Assembly: GCA_963678445.1 (NCBI GenBank)
Contig: OY782877.1
Span: 4,216,001-4,280,000 of the forward strand
Source of the DNA: G963678445 sp963678445
GTDB taxonomy: Bacteria > Hydrogenedentota > Hydrogenedentia > Hydrogenedentales > G963678445
DNA: 64,000 bases
Reading direction: 5' to 3'
A model generated the notes under the pieces. The model searched no databases. It was not told the DNA's origin and worked only from the letters and a program-made list of their open reading frames with translations. The position numbers and the translations under genes are program-made. Positions 17,984 to 26,186 of the stretch are shown here, one piece after another. Position 1 is the first letter of the stretch. Every line of letters begins with the position of its first letter.

Positions 17984-18983
17984 ACGACGGTGCCAATTTT
18001 TATGTATTTTGTTTGCCGCGTTTTTTCTGAGCCTGTTTACGGTCTGGTATCAGATGGCGTTTATGGGCCTGGAATGGTATGAGACGGTGCAGTGGGAACG
18101 AACACTTCGGGTGATGCATGGGGAGAGTGGAACCCCGTGGCAGTATCGTTTGTTTACGGAAGGGACAGTGTTCTGCACGGTACGTTTTTTTGAGCTATTA
18201 GGCGTGTCCCGTCCTGTCGGGGTGGCCTTTGTACTGATCCGTTTCCTGCAAAACCTGATCGCGTTTATCCTGGCGGTGTATTACTATCGCAAGTTAGGAC
18301 TTTCTGTGATATCCGCCCTCTTGGGGATTTCCCTATTGGCTTGGGGCATGTGTCATGCCTTGTATGATGGCGATCTGACGTTTAATACCTATACCGACAT
18401 GAGTCTGTTTTTGACTGCGGGCCTGCTGATTCTGAATCGAAAGTTTGTTTTTTTGATTCCCCTGATGTGTATTGCGCCGTTCAACCGGGAAACCAGCGGC
18501 TGCATTCCGTTTATGCTGCTTTTTTCCGAGTGGGGCGGCAAAGAGGGAGAGCGCCTGACGCGAAAGATGCTCCTTGTTTTCGTACTTTGCCTGCTGGCCT
18601 GGGTAAGTATTGTCGGTGGCCTGCGGCTGCTGTTTGGCCTGCGTCCGTACATTGTGCCCACGGCAGGAAAGTCGCCCATACTGCCCTTGCTCACCTTTAA
18701 TCTGACATGGTGGCGAACGTGGGTTTTCCTTTTTGCGACTTTGGGGCCCTTGCCTCTGTTAGCGCTTGCCTCGTGGAAGGGATGGCCTAAGACCTTACAT
18801 CGATTCTTCTGGGCAGTGGTTCCCGTATGGTTTCCCATCCATTTTTGCTTGGCACATGCGCCAGAAACCCGTCTTTTTCTCGTGCCCCAGGTACTGATCT
18901 TCATTCCGGGCGCATTGATGGGGATACGCTATTTCTGCACGGGAACAGAGGATGCCTTGTCCGGCCAGGGAACGGCATCGTAA
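17976..18983 (+). CDS. Polytopic membrane protein, paralogue of previous gene
   Basis: 335 residues, about nine hydrophobic segments, and the same motif order as its neighbour: WQYRLF, RPVGVAFVLIRFLQNLIAF, YYRKLGLS, NTYTDMSLFL, FNRETSGCIPF and LVPQVLIFIPG. The two genes arose by tandem duplication and have diverged substantially. Its 3' end overlaps the convergent glycosyltransferase gene by 55 bp. Context with GT-C type proteins suggests a role in cell-surface glycan assembly (inference only). Confidence 0.8.
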   Translation: MVERRCQFLCILFAAFFLSLFTVWYQMAFMGLEWYETVQWERTLRVMHGESGTPWQYRLFTEGTVFCTVRFFELLGVSRPVGVAFVLIRFLQNLIAFILAVYYYRKLGLSVISALLGISLLAWGMCHALYDGDLTFNTYTDMSLFLTAGLLILNRKFVFLIPLMCIAPFNRETSGCIPFMLLFSEWGGKEGERLTRKMLLVFVLCLLAWVSIVGGLRLLFGLRPYIVPTAGKSPILPLLTFNLTWWRTWVFLFATLGPLPLLALASWKGWPKTLHRFFWAVVPVWFPIHFCLAHAPETRLFLVPQVLIFIPGALMGIRYFCTGTEDALSGQGTAS

Positions 18984-20650
18984 GGCACCGTATCCTCTTC
19001 ATGCTTCTTTTTGTAGATGCGGAAATCGGTGTCCATGTTGCGATCTAACCAACGAATTTTTTTCGCGGCTTCCGGGTCGATTTTGAACACAGCCACGGGG
19101 TAATAGTCGGCGCGTATCCAGGAAACATCTTTAAACCAGTACAGGAATTCCACGTCGCGCAGGAACAGATACTCGGGGCGCAGCCCCTTTAGCATTTCCT
19201 CCAGGCAACGGTTGTCCGGATGCGCCATGCTCCAGGCAACGACGGCGCGGCTGTTGAGACCAGGCCAGTCGTAGACGTTTCCGTGGGAATAGTAGCCCAT
19301 ATACCCCAAGGGTTCGCAGCCGACCGCCTCGTCGGGCTGCATATGTTCCGCCAGATAGAGTCCTGCCGGTTTGCGCACATCGTTTTCTACATAGTGTTGA
19401 ATTTGCCGTTCCGTCAGAAAGGTGAGCGGGAGCACACCGATGAACAGGGCCAAATACGCGGTGGTAAGAGCGGTGGTAATCCAGAATCTCCCTTTGAGAA
19501 ACGGGATAACGCCAATTGCCGCCTGGAGTCCTCGTGCAGCAAGCAAGAGGAGTAAGGCGAGGTACGGCGTCTTGTACCACGGAAACACGACGGGCACCAG
19601 AAAGATGTAGTAGAGGCTGTAAATAATCACAAAGGACAACAGGGGCCACAGTACCCATTGACGTCGAATGATCAGGGCGAGTCCGCCGAGGACGGCGAAG
19701 CAGAACATGAGGTTGCCGATGGGGCTTTCGGGACCCCAAGCCCAGAAAATATGCATGCCAGCGCCGTGTCCGTGGAAGGTGGGACCGAGCATGACGTGCA
19801 GGTGTTCCGCCATCATGATCCAGATCTGCCGTTTGATGGCGGCCAGATTGACCACGTCGACCTTGTCCCACCATTTGGCGTAGCCCAGCCCTTTGGCGAT
19901 GATGGTGTGGGGGATAGGGGAGGCATAATACCATGTGGTAAACAGCAGCCAGGGCGCATACAAAGCCACTGCGACGGCAACGACCTTCCACAGGGTTTTG
20001 GGTGCGCGGAACAAGCCGTATACGCCCACAATTACGGTCCAGAAACCATAGTCGGGGCGCACCAGCATACAGAGCCCCAAGCTGACGCCCAGCGGGATCG
20101 GTTTCCAGGTGAGGGTGTAATAGAGTGACATGAGCAGGATCAGAATGGAGAGTTGCGTTTCCATGCCCGCCATACCAAAGAGGATCTGGTGATGTTCAAA
20201 AGCGACGTATCCCATGACCATCGCGATCAAGGGGTGGGGGAGACGCACTTTGGGGTGGATGCCGAAGGCGAGCACATAGAGTACGCTGAGAAAGGCTGCG
20301 GGAAGGGATACGAGTTTGAGAAAATCAACCCCAAAACCCACGTGCATCAGATCGCCGATGAGCGGCACGAGTACGCTGAGCGGACTGGTGAATCCGTGTA
20401 AGGGCGGTTCGCCGGGGCGATAGTGGCTGAGGCCCAAACCACGTACGAAGTTTTCCGAATGCAGGCAGGTGATCAGCGCGTCTTCCCAGTAGCGTTGGGT
20501 ATAGATCCAGAAAAAGAGGCGCACCCCCATCGCCAGTACGGCGAAGAGCAGGCCCAGACGCACAATACGGGCATTTTCCTCCTTGTCCAGTCCTTTCAAT
20601 GCCAGGCGCCGTTGTAAAAACGCCAGGATTTTTTGTAGTGCTATCTGCAT
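18929..20650 (-). CDS. Membrane glycosyltransferase, GT-C type (AftB/GT39-like), copy 1
   Basis: 573 residues with about ten membrane segments followed by a soluble domain of roughly 150 residues. The first extracytoplasmic loop has the GT-C signature: an acidic pair region YWEDALITCLHSENFVRGLG, then a PGEPPLHGFTSPLSVL segment. This pattern (acidic residues, NLVxGxGLxYxPGE, GxTxPLW) occurs in AftB-like arabinofuranosyltransferases and GT39-like proteins, which use polyprenyl-phosphate sugars outside the membrane. The soluble tail contains CEPLGYMGYYSHGNVYDWPG, which is strongly conserved in the neighbouring copy. The exact donor and acceptor are unknown. It follows the paralogue by three bases, so they form one operon. 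Confidence 0.85.
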   Translation of the reverse strand: MQIALQKILAFLQRRLALKGLDKEENARIVRLGLLFAVLAMGVRLFFWIYTQRYWEDALITCLHSENFVRGLGLSHYRPGEPPLHGFTSPLSVLVPLIGDLMHVGFGVDFLKLVSLPAAFLSVLYVLAFGIHPKVRLPHPLIAMVMGYVAFEHHQILFGMAGMETQLSILILLMSLYYTLTWKPIPLGVSLGLCMLVRPDYGFWTVIVGVYGLFRAPKTLWKVVAVAVALYAPWLLFTTWYYASPIPHTIIAKGLGYAKWWDKVDVVNLAAIKRQIWIMMAEHLHVMLGPTFHGHGAGMHIFWAWGPESPIGNLMFCFAVLGGLALIIRRQWVLWPLLSFVIIYSLYYIFLVPVVFPWYKTPYLALLLLLAARGLQAAIGVIPFLKGRFWITTALTTAYLALFIGVLPLTFLTERQIQHYVENDVRKPAGLYLAEHMQPDEAVGCEPLGYMGYYSHGNVYDWPGLNSRAVVAWSMAHPDNRCLEEMLKGLRPEYLFLRDVEFLYWFKDVSWIRADYYPVAVFKIDPEAAKKIRWLDRNMDTDFRIYKKKHEEDTVPYDAVPWPDKASSVPVQK

Positions 20651-20653
20651 GGC

Positions 20654-22372
20654 TTATATCCCCGGTGGCCAAAGGGTGTCATCATACGGTAGGGCGTCTT
20701 CGGGATGGTTTTTCTTGTATATCCGAAAACTTTGGTCAATGTTTTGTCGAAGCCAGCGGATTTTTTTTGCCTTTTCGGGGGCAAGCTGAAATACGGCGAC
20801 GGGGTGGTAGGCCTCTTTGACCCAGTCGGCGTTTTGGAACATATTGGTGATTTCAATATCGCGCAGGAAAAGATACTCCGGGCGTAGTCCCTTCAGCATT
20901 TCCTCCAAGCAACGCTTTTCCGGATGCGCCTTGCTCCAGGCGACAACGGTGCGGCTGTTGAGACCGGGCCAATCGTACACGTTACCCTGTGAATAGTAAC
21001 CAATATAGCCTAGCGGTTCACAACCCACCGCTTCATCTTCCTTCATGTGCTGCGCCAAATATAATCCAGCGGGTTTACGCACCGCATTTTCGATGTCGCG
21101 CTGTATCTGACGTTCCGTGTGGAAGGTCAACGGCAATACACTTGCAAAAAGAAGCAGATAGCTTGCAGCCGCTATAGCCCACAGACGATTCCTCCATGCA
21201 GAGGAGGGAAGCAATGCGCCCGCTGCCTGTATGCCGCGTAAGGAAAGCAGTAACAGCACTTCGATATAAGGCGGTCGGTACCAAGGAGAAACAAAGGGCA
21301 CCAGAAAGACGTAGTAGAGCGTGTATACCCCGACGAAGAGCAGCACGGGCCACCATGTCCACTGCCGTCGCCACGCTACGACGATGCCTCCCAGAAGGGC
21401 GAAAAAGAGCATGAGATTGGCAATGGGACTGCCCGGACCGATATTCCAGAAAATATGTACCCCGCCGCCATGTCCATGAAAGGTGGGCCCCAGCATGACG
21501 CATAAACGCTCTGTGAGCACCATACTCACATACTGTTTCACCGCGATCAGGTTTGTTAGATCCACGGTTTCCCAGAATTTTGCATAGCCCAGTCCCTTGG
21601 CGATGATGGTGTTGGGTACAGGGCTGCCATAGTACCAGGTAGTGAATACAATCCAGGGCAGGTAGACGGCCAGTGCGATGGGGACAATACGCAGGAGTTG
21701 GCGCGGTGCTTTGAACAGGGCGTAACCGCCCACAATCAGCGTCCAGAAACCATAATCCGGTCGCACCAGCATGCAGAGACCCAAACTGATACCCAATGGA
21801 ATCGATTTACAAGCTACGGTGTAATACAGCGACATGAGCAAGATGAGGATGGACAATTGCGTTTCCATTCCCGCCATACCCCAGAGGATCTGGTGGTGCT
21901 CCAGGGCTACATACCCCATGGCCAGTACCGTCAACGCTGGCGGCAACTGAATGCGGGGATGGATGCCAAAGGCTAGCACATAGAGCACGGTTAACGCAGC
22001 TGCGGGCAACGACATCAGTTTCAGGAAATCCATGCCGAAACCTACATGGATCAGATCACCTATAAGCGGTACGAGTACGCTGAGCGGGCTGGTGAATCCA
22101 TGCAACGGTGGTTCCCCAGGCCGCACATGAGTGAGCCCCAAGCCCCGTGCACAGTTTTCCGAATGCAGGCAGGTAATGAGCGCGTCTTCCCAATACCGTT
22201 GGGTGTAGATCCAGAAAATAAGACGCAGCACTACGGCCAAAACGATAAAAAAAAGCCCCCAACGCAGCATACGCCTGTTCTCTGCAGCGTCTATCGCTTC
22301 AAGCGCTAACGTGTGCTTCAGTCCTAATGCCACCCGATTCATAAACCGTTGCTGTCCATTTCCTACGTTCAT
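20654..22372 (-). CDS. Membrane glycosyltransferase, GT-C type (AftB/GT39-like), copy 2
   Basis: 572 residues; aligns with the downstream copy over its full length, with long identical runs such as RYWEDALITCLHSEN, PPLHGFTSPLSVLVPLIGDL and YDWPGLNSR. The proteins differ mostly in the N-terminal tail and at scattered sites, so this is a fairly recent tandem duplication. The domain plan and likely chemistry are as in copy 1. An internal ATG ten codons in (MNRVALG) is an alternative start; neither has a strong ribosome-binding site. Two nearly identical GT-C enzymes facing two paralogous membrane proteins suggests a small surface-glycan locus (inference). Confidence 0.85.
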   Translation of the reverse strand: MNVGNGQQRFMNRVALGLKHTLALEAIDAAENRRMLRWGLFFIVLAVVLRLIFWIYTQRYWEDALITCLHSENCARGLGLTHVRPGEPPLHGFTSPLSVLVPLIGDLIHVGFGMDFLKLMSLPAAALTVLYVLAFGIHPRIQLPPALTVLAMGYVALEHHQILWGMAGMETQLSILILLMSLYYTVACKSIPLGISLGLCMLVRPDYGFWTLIVGGYALFKAPRQLLRIVPIALAVYLPWIVFTTWYYGSPVPNTIIAKGLGYAKFWETVDLTNLIAVKQYVSMVLTERLCVMLGPTFHGHGGGVHIFWNIGPGSPIANLMLFFALLGGIVVAWRRQWTWWPVLLFVGVYTLYYVFLVPFVSPWYRPPYIEVLLLLSLRGIQAAGALLPSSAWRNRLWAIAAASYLLLFASVLPLTFHTERQIQRDIENAVRKPAGLYLAQHMKEDEAVGCEPLGYIGYYSQGNVYDWPGLNSRTVVAWSKAHPEKRCLEEMLKGLRPEYLFLRDIEITNMFQNADWVKEAYHPVAVFQLAPEKAKKIRWLRQNIDQSFRIYKKNHPEDALPYDDTLWPPGI

Positions 22373-22437
22373 TGTCGAAAGGCGAAGTTGCTTCCTTATA
22401 GAATTGGACTATAAACGGTTGAGTCGGCGGAAATCCA

Positions 22438-22545
22438 CTGCTTTAAGTGACTAACACTTCAACAGTTGTTATAAAAAACAACATTTTGTTCCGTTTAGGG
22501 ATGACAAAGAACATATGTATTGCTTGTGGCGCTGGCCACTTTAGT
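22438..22545 (+). repeat. Family-1 dispersed repeat copy
   Basis: Starts TTTAAGTGACTAACACTTCA, has AAAAAACAAC and a diverged core TTTAGGGATGACAAAGAACA, and ends GTGGCGCTGGCCACTTTAGT. It lies between the start of the GT-C operon and the terminator of the small gene at 22607. Confidence 0.8.
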
Positions 22546-22590
22546 CAAAAAGACAAAGAGGGGAATCGCCTCCGTGCAATTCCCCTCTTC
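22545..22590 (-). terminator. Rho-independent terminator of the small YjfB-like gene
   Basis: On the minus strand ATTCCCCTC/GAGGGGAAT arms (22558-22566 and 22579-22587) form a 9-bp stem with a 12-base loop. It is followed by TTTGTCTTTTT. The hairpin begins about 17 bases after the stop codon at 22607. Confidence 0.85.
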
Positions 22591-22606
22591 CAGGAGTTCA
22601 GAAGTG

Positions 22607-22804
22607 TTAAGCCAGCACGTCGAGGTCGTGTCCTTCCGACGCAGAAACCTTTAAGGCTTGCCGTATCAATTGCAATGCTACAGCTCTCACATCTTCCTTC
22701 GCCCCGCTCTGCTCCTTCAGTTGGGGCGTGGAGACGTAATTCTGTGATCGGATCTGGCTCACTCCGGCCCCGACGCTACTGGCCATTGAAGTTAAACCAC
22801 TCAT
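22607..22804 (-). CDS. Small protein, YjfB-like (putative motility protein), tentative
   Basis: 65 residues starting at the ATG at 22804, six bases after a strong AAAGGAGG. The ends are Ser/Gln-rich (GLTSMASSVGAGVSQIRSQN) and a helix (VRAVALQLIRQALK) is followed by GHDLDVLA. The general plan (short, Ala/Val/Gln-rich, ending in a G-x-x-[LI]-D-V-x-A tail) recalls the YjfB family of putative motility proteins. That similarity is weak and from memory. A sigma-28-type promoter upstream supports a motility link. It has its own promoter and terminator, so it is a monocistronic unit. It is a real gene by signals even if the family is wrong. Confidence 0.65.
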   Translation of the reverse strand: MSGLTSMASSVGAGVSQIRSQNYVSTPQLKEQSGAKEDVRAVALQLIRQALKVSASEGHDLDVLA

Positions 22805-22854
22805 AACCAGCCTCCTTTCTGCGTCGGGCTTCCTAACACTCAACTGTACCTATT

Positions 22855-22882
22855 CTTTCGGCAAATAGGTGCTAAAACTTTA
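22855..22882 (-). promoter_or_regulatory. Sigma-28 (FliA/SigD)-type promoter
   Basis: On the minus strand TAAAGTTT (22882-22875) is followed after 12 bases by GCCGAAAG (22862-22855). The FliA consensus is TAAAGTTT-N11-GCCGATAA, and SigD tolerates 14-16 bases between TAAA and GCCG (here 16). Predicted transcription starts about 45 bases before the small gene at 22804. Confidence 0.55.
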
Positions 22883-22985
22883 GCGAACCGTATCTTGGGA
22901 ATTTCTTATAAAGACGAAGTATCACAGTGCTTATAGGGGGTGACAGGAAGGCTCAAAGTCGCGGAACTAGACTGTGAGGAAGGAG

Positions 22986-23032
22986 ATTCCCCCTGCTTCC
23001 ACAAGAGGAGTAGTGTGGAAGCAAGGGGGAAT
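22986..23032 (-). terminator. Long hairpin after the DUF2339 gene
   Basis: ATTCCCCCTGCTTCCACA (22986-23003) pairs with TGTGGAAGCAAGGGGGAAT (23014-23032) with one bulge. It starts 11 bases past the stop at 23044. No T tract follows on the minus strand, so it may protect the mRNA 3' end rather than terminate alone. Confidence 0.55.
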
Positions 23033-23043
23033 TGCGTCTACGC

Positions 23044-26000
23044 CTACTTTATATCTTTTCGATTGCGTGCAATGATGTAGCCGTAGGCAACGGCGAGTAA
23101 CATTGCGCCCAACACCAATACTCCTGCAATGCGGAAAACAGGAGCAAGTGTCTGGGTATCGATAAAGAAGGCGCGCGCCAAAGCAATAAAAAAGACTGCT
23201 AATGCACAATAGCGATAGTGTTTCTGATGCGTTAGCAGAGAGACTCCCATAAAGAGAACCGCTGCCAGACTCCAGGAAATGGTCAGGTAAAAAGCGGCCA
23301 ACACTGGAATGCGCTCCATTAACACAAGGATAAGAAGGACGGGGATACAACAAAATACTTGGGAAAGCACAAAGGCGTAAGATGGTTTCCACGCGCATAT
23401 AAGTGCGCGAAACTGATTTATTCCCCGTTCCCATATCCCCCATAACAGCGCCAGGGAAAGATAACTTACCATTAGAGGAGGAAGCGGGAAGGAATGCTGG
23501 TACGAACTAGACAAAAGCTGGCACGTTGCCACAAGGCTGGTTAGCATCGCTACACCTAATGCGGTATATGCATTAAAGATTTTACCGTAAGCCATGAAAA
23601 AAGCGGCGACGCTAGCAGCGGCGACAAATTCCCAGTATTCCGAATCCACCACAATGACCGCATAGCGTAATACGCTGAACCAGCCAAGGATAATAAATAA
23701 TGCCTGGGGGATAGCGTATACATAGGGGTTGTTCCGTCGATAGTAGCGATCCCCCATAAGTGCAGACAGAGGAATTAGAATCCCCATAAGATGCTGTTGT
23801 ACAGTCCAGCGGTGAGATAAACCTTCGCTCCATACACATTGAGAGATGGCTATGCATGCAAGGGTGCAGACGCCCAATGCGCCGCGGTGCAAACGCTCGG
23901 ATAACAACGCTGTTCCTGTCGCTCCCAGTAGCAACAGCGCTATCTGAACACTGTTACTAAACCCGGTGACGACCCATACGGCATAGACCCAGGTTACAGC
24001 ACCATAAAGGAGGTAGGGGCTGTATTTCATCCGATGGAAAAGCAGACCGACCTGTTCTTTCCCCTCTTTTTTTTCGCTGAACAGGGCCATCAGGAATAAA
24101 AATGGAAGTGTTGCTATAAGAGAGGAACGATTGGCCCCTCCTGTCATAAAAACAGCAAGAGTCGTGAAACATAATGCACTCCATCCATAGAGAGCACCCT
24201 GCATCATGATTGCAAAGAGTGTGATAACCACCGCACTTATGGCAAATAGCAGGGTCTGCACCCCAACCGGGAAACAGCACATAACCGTTACGCTATACAG
24301 TACGGTCGCCAGCGTGGTGTACAAGTAAAAGAAACGTCCACCCTGAATCTGTTGTTCAAATGTTTCCTTAGGTGACTCTGTGATCAATTGCCAGCGCCAA
24401 AGTACTTGTAAACCTTCCTGAGGAATCCACGAGAAGGTTTTCGGACTGCATTGCGCCCAGTCATTTCTCAGATAGTATGCCGAAAGAGCAAATAGCAGTA
24501 GGGATGGAAGCAATTGTATCCATGAATAGGCCGATAAAACGAAGTCGGTATCGCCTGCAATCTCATAGGCGCGCCATCCTCCCGTTATGGTGGCGAGCAA
24601 TGCGGCCGCGCAGGCCAATAGACGAGGCGCTAAAAGTCCCGTGCGACGGGCTGAAAACAGTAAAGCCAACGCCTCTAGTGACAACGATACCGCTAAGGAG
24701 GTACCACTAAAATAACAGGCCAGCCCAAGGGTCAGCAGGGTCACGCTTTTTAAGAAATAAACGTTATACAGCGCTACCTCCTGACGTTCTTTCCAATACG
24801 TCATGCCAAAATTAAACAGAACCGCTGCGGTTGAAAAATAAAGCATCCATGTGCGGTCGCTGCTGAAAGGAAACGCTTTCATGAGGGTATAGGAAAGTAA
24901 CAGAAAACAGCCTGTATTCGCACTCACATAAAAGGTGCGTAGCCGAATGGCATGTGTTTTTTCGCGAAATGAAGGCGCACAGAAATATTCGGCGATGGCA
25001 AAGAGAAATCCGTAGAGCACTATCACGCTAAGCGCCACAAAGAAATCGAGAGGTTCTCCACTGGGTTTACTTTGTTGTAGCCAAAGCAAATAGTTTAGAT
25101 AGCTGCCCAACATGCCCGATATCGCAGTGAAATACCAGCCATTACGTACCAGAAAAAATGCAGAAATTATTCCGATACCTATCATACCAACAACGGCGAA
25201 GCGACTGGGCGTCCCTACCGTAAGCGTAGCGAGAAGTACTGTGAAATGCCCCAAAATCGTTACGGAAAAGCCAATCTCAGCTGAGCGCCGCCATTGCGCC
25301 ACCAGTGTCCAAATGACAATACACACCGCTAATAGCCCCAAGGTGAGTGGGGGACTGGAAATAACGCGTGTATAGGGAATGTAATGCGTGGCAAAAGTAA
25401 CGAAGTAGGTCAACGCAAAACCACCACTCATGAGTAGGTGAGCGTAGTCTTGAAAGCGTTTTTCCAGGCGTTTCCCCAGAATCAATAATACGGCGCATAC
25501 CGCATAGCCACCGGCAATACGAAGATGTGGAGCAAAGGGGCCACCAAAACGACGTGCTGCCAAGGTTAGCAACCAGACTACCCCTATGGTGAGGACCAAC
25601 AAACCAATACGCGGCAACCAATACGTCCCTAACGCCATCTCCCAGCCCATGTCCTCTTTAGGGCCTATAGATTTCCATGCGCGTAGTGCAAAGGAGGGAA
25701 GTTGCTTTGATGCAGACGACGTATCATCCGCTGTAGAAGTATCTGAACTCCTACCGTTTTTTTCTTGCTCTGAAAGCATCGATGGAATCAGGGGCGTATT
25801 CGCGCTCTTTTCCAAAAGTGGAGGGGGTGTTGCCCTGACTTTTTGAGGCCCCACCGAATGCTCTAGGGGGGCAGGTGCTTTAGCAAGCATTTCCCGTTCA
25901 TTTTTTCTGTTTTTTTCTTGAAAGGGCAGCTGTTCCGACGTTTGCGTCATTGCTTCTAACTGGCTCAGGCGCTGATCAAAGTCCTGCATTTTTTCTGACA

Positions 26001-26049
26001 TCCACGCGAATTTCCTTCGCAGAACATCGATTTCCTTTTGGATATCCAT
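23044..26049 (-). CDS. DUF2339 family large membrane protein
   Basis: 1001 residues. The first 35 or so form a coiled-coil (IDVLRRKFAWMSEKMQDFDQ), followed by a low-complexity charged linker to about residue 130. Then WEMALGTYWLPRIGLLVLTI starts a series of 25 or more hydrophobic segments. The arrangement of N-terminal coiled coil, linker, a 'W-L-x-R-I-G' segment and many membrane spans is that of DUF2339 (predicted membrane protein), whose function is unknown. GGGAGGG upstream of the ATG supports the start. It is divergently transcribed from the hybrid kinase at 26187; the A+T-rich 137-bp gap should hold both promoters, but I cannot define them. Confidence 0.8.
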   Translation of the reverse strand: MDIQKEIDVLRRKFAWMSEKMQDFDQRLSQLEAMTQTSEQLPFQEKNRKNEREMLAKAPAPLEHSVGPQKVRATPPPLLEKSANTPLIPSMLSEQEKNGRSSDTSTADDTSSASKQLPSFALRAWKSIGPKEDMGWEMALGTYWLPRIGLLVLTIGVVWLLTLAARRFGGPFAPHLRIAGGYAVCAVLLILGKRLEKRFQDYAHLLMSGGFALTYFVTFATHYIPYTRVISSPPLTLGLLAVCIVIWTLVAQWRRSAEIGFSVTILGHFTVLLATLTVGTPSRFAVVGMIGIGIISAFFLVRNGWYFTAISGMLGSYLNYLLWLQQSKPSGEPLDFFVALSVIVLYGFLFAIAEYFCAPSFREKTHAIRLRTFYVSANTGCFLLLSYTLMKAFPFSSDRTWMLYFSTAAVLFNFGMTYWKERQEVALYNVYFLKSVTLLTLGLACYFSGTSLAVSLSLEALALLFSARRTGLLAPRLLACAAALLATITGGWRAYEIAGDTDFVLSAYSWIQLLPSLLLFALSAYYLRNDWAQCSPKTFSWIPQEGLQVLWRWQLITESPKETFEQQIQGGRFFYLYTTLATVLYSVTVMCCFPVGVQTLLFAISAVVITLFAIMMQGALYGWSALCFTTLAVFMTGGANRSSLIATLPFLFLMALFSEKKEGKEQVGLLFHRMKYSPYLLYGAVTWVYAVWVVTGFSNSVQIALLLLGATGTALLSERLHRGALGVCTLACIAISQCVWSEGLSHRWTVQQHLMGILIPLSALMGDRYYRRNNPYVYAIPQALFIILGWFSVLRYAVIVVDSEYWEFVAAASVAAFFMAYGKIFNAYTALGVAMLTSLVATCQLLSSSYQHSFPLPPLMVSYLSLALLWGIWERGINQFRALICAWKPSYAFVLSQVFCCIPVLLILVLMERIPVLAAFYLTISWSLAAVLFMGVSLLTHQKHYRYCALAVFFIALARAFFIDTQTLAPVFRIAGVLVLGAMLLAVAYGYIIARNRKDIK

Positions 26050-26186
26050 GTCTTAGCCCTCCCGGACGCTTTGGATCATTAAGTAATTTTAACCCATACG
26101 ATAATTAAAGTTTAACATCATATTGTTTTATATGCAACAATTTATTTTCTAATTAAATTCAAGAAAAAACCACCTATAAAATAGGA

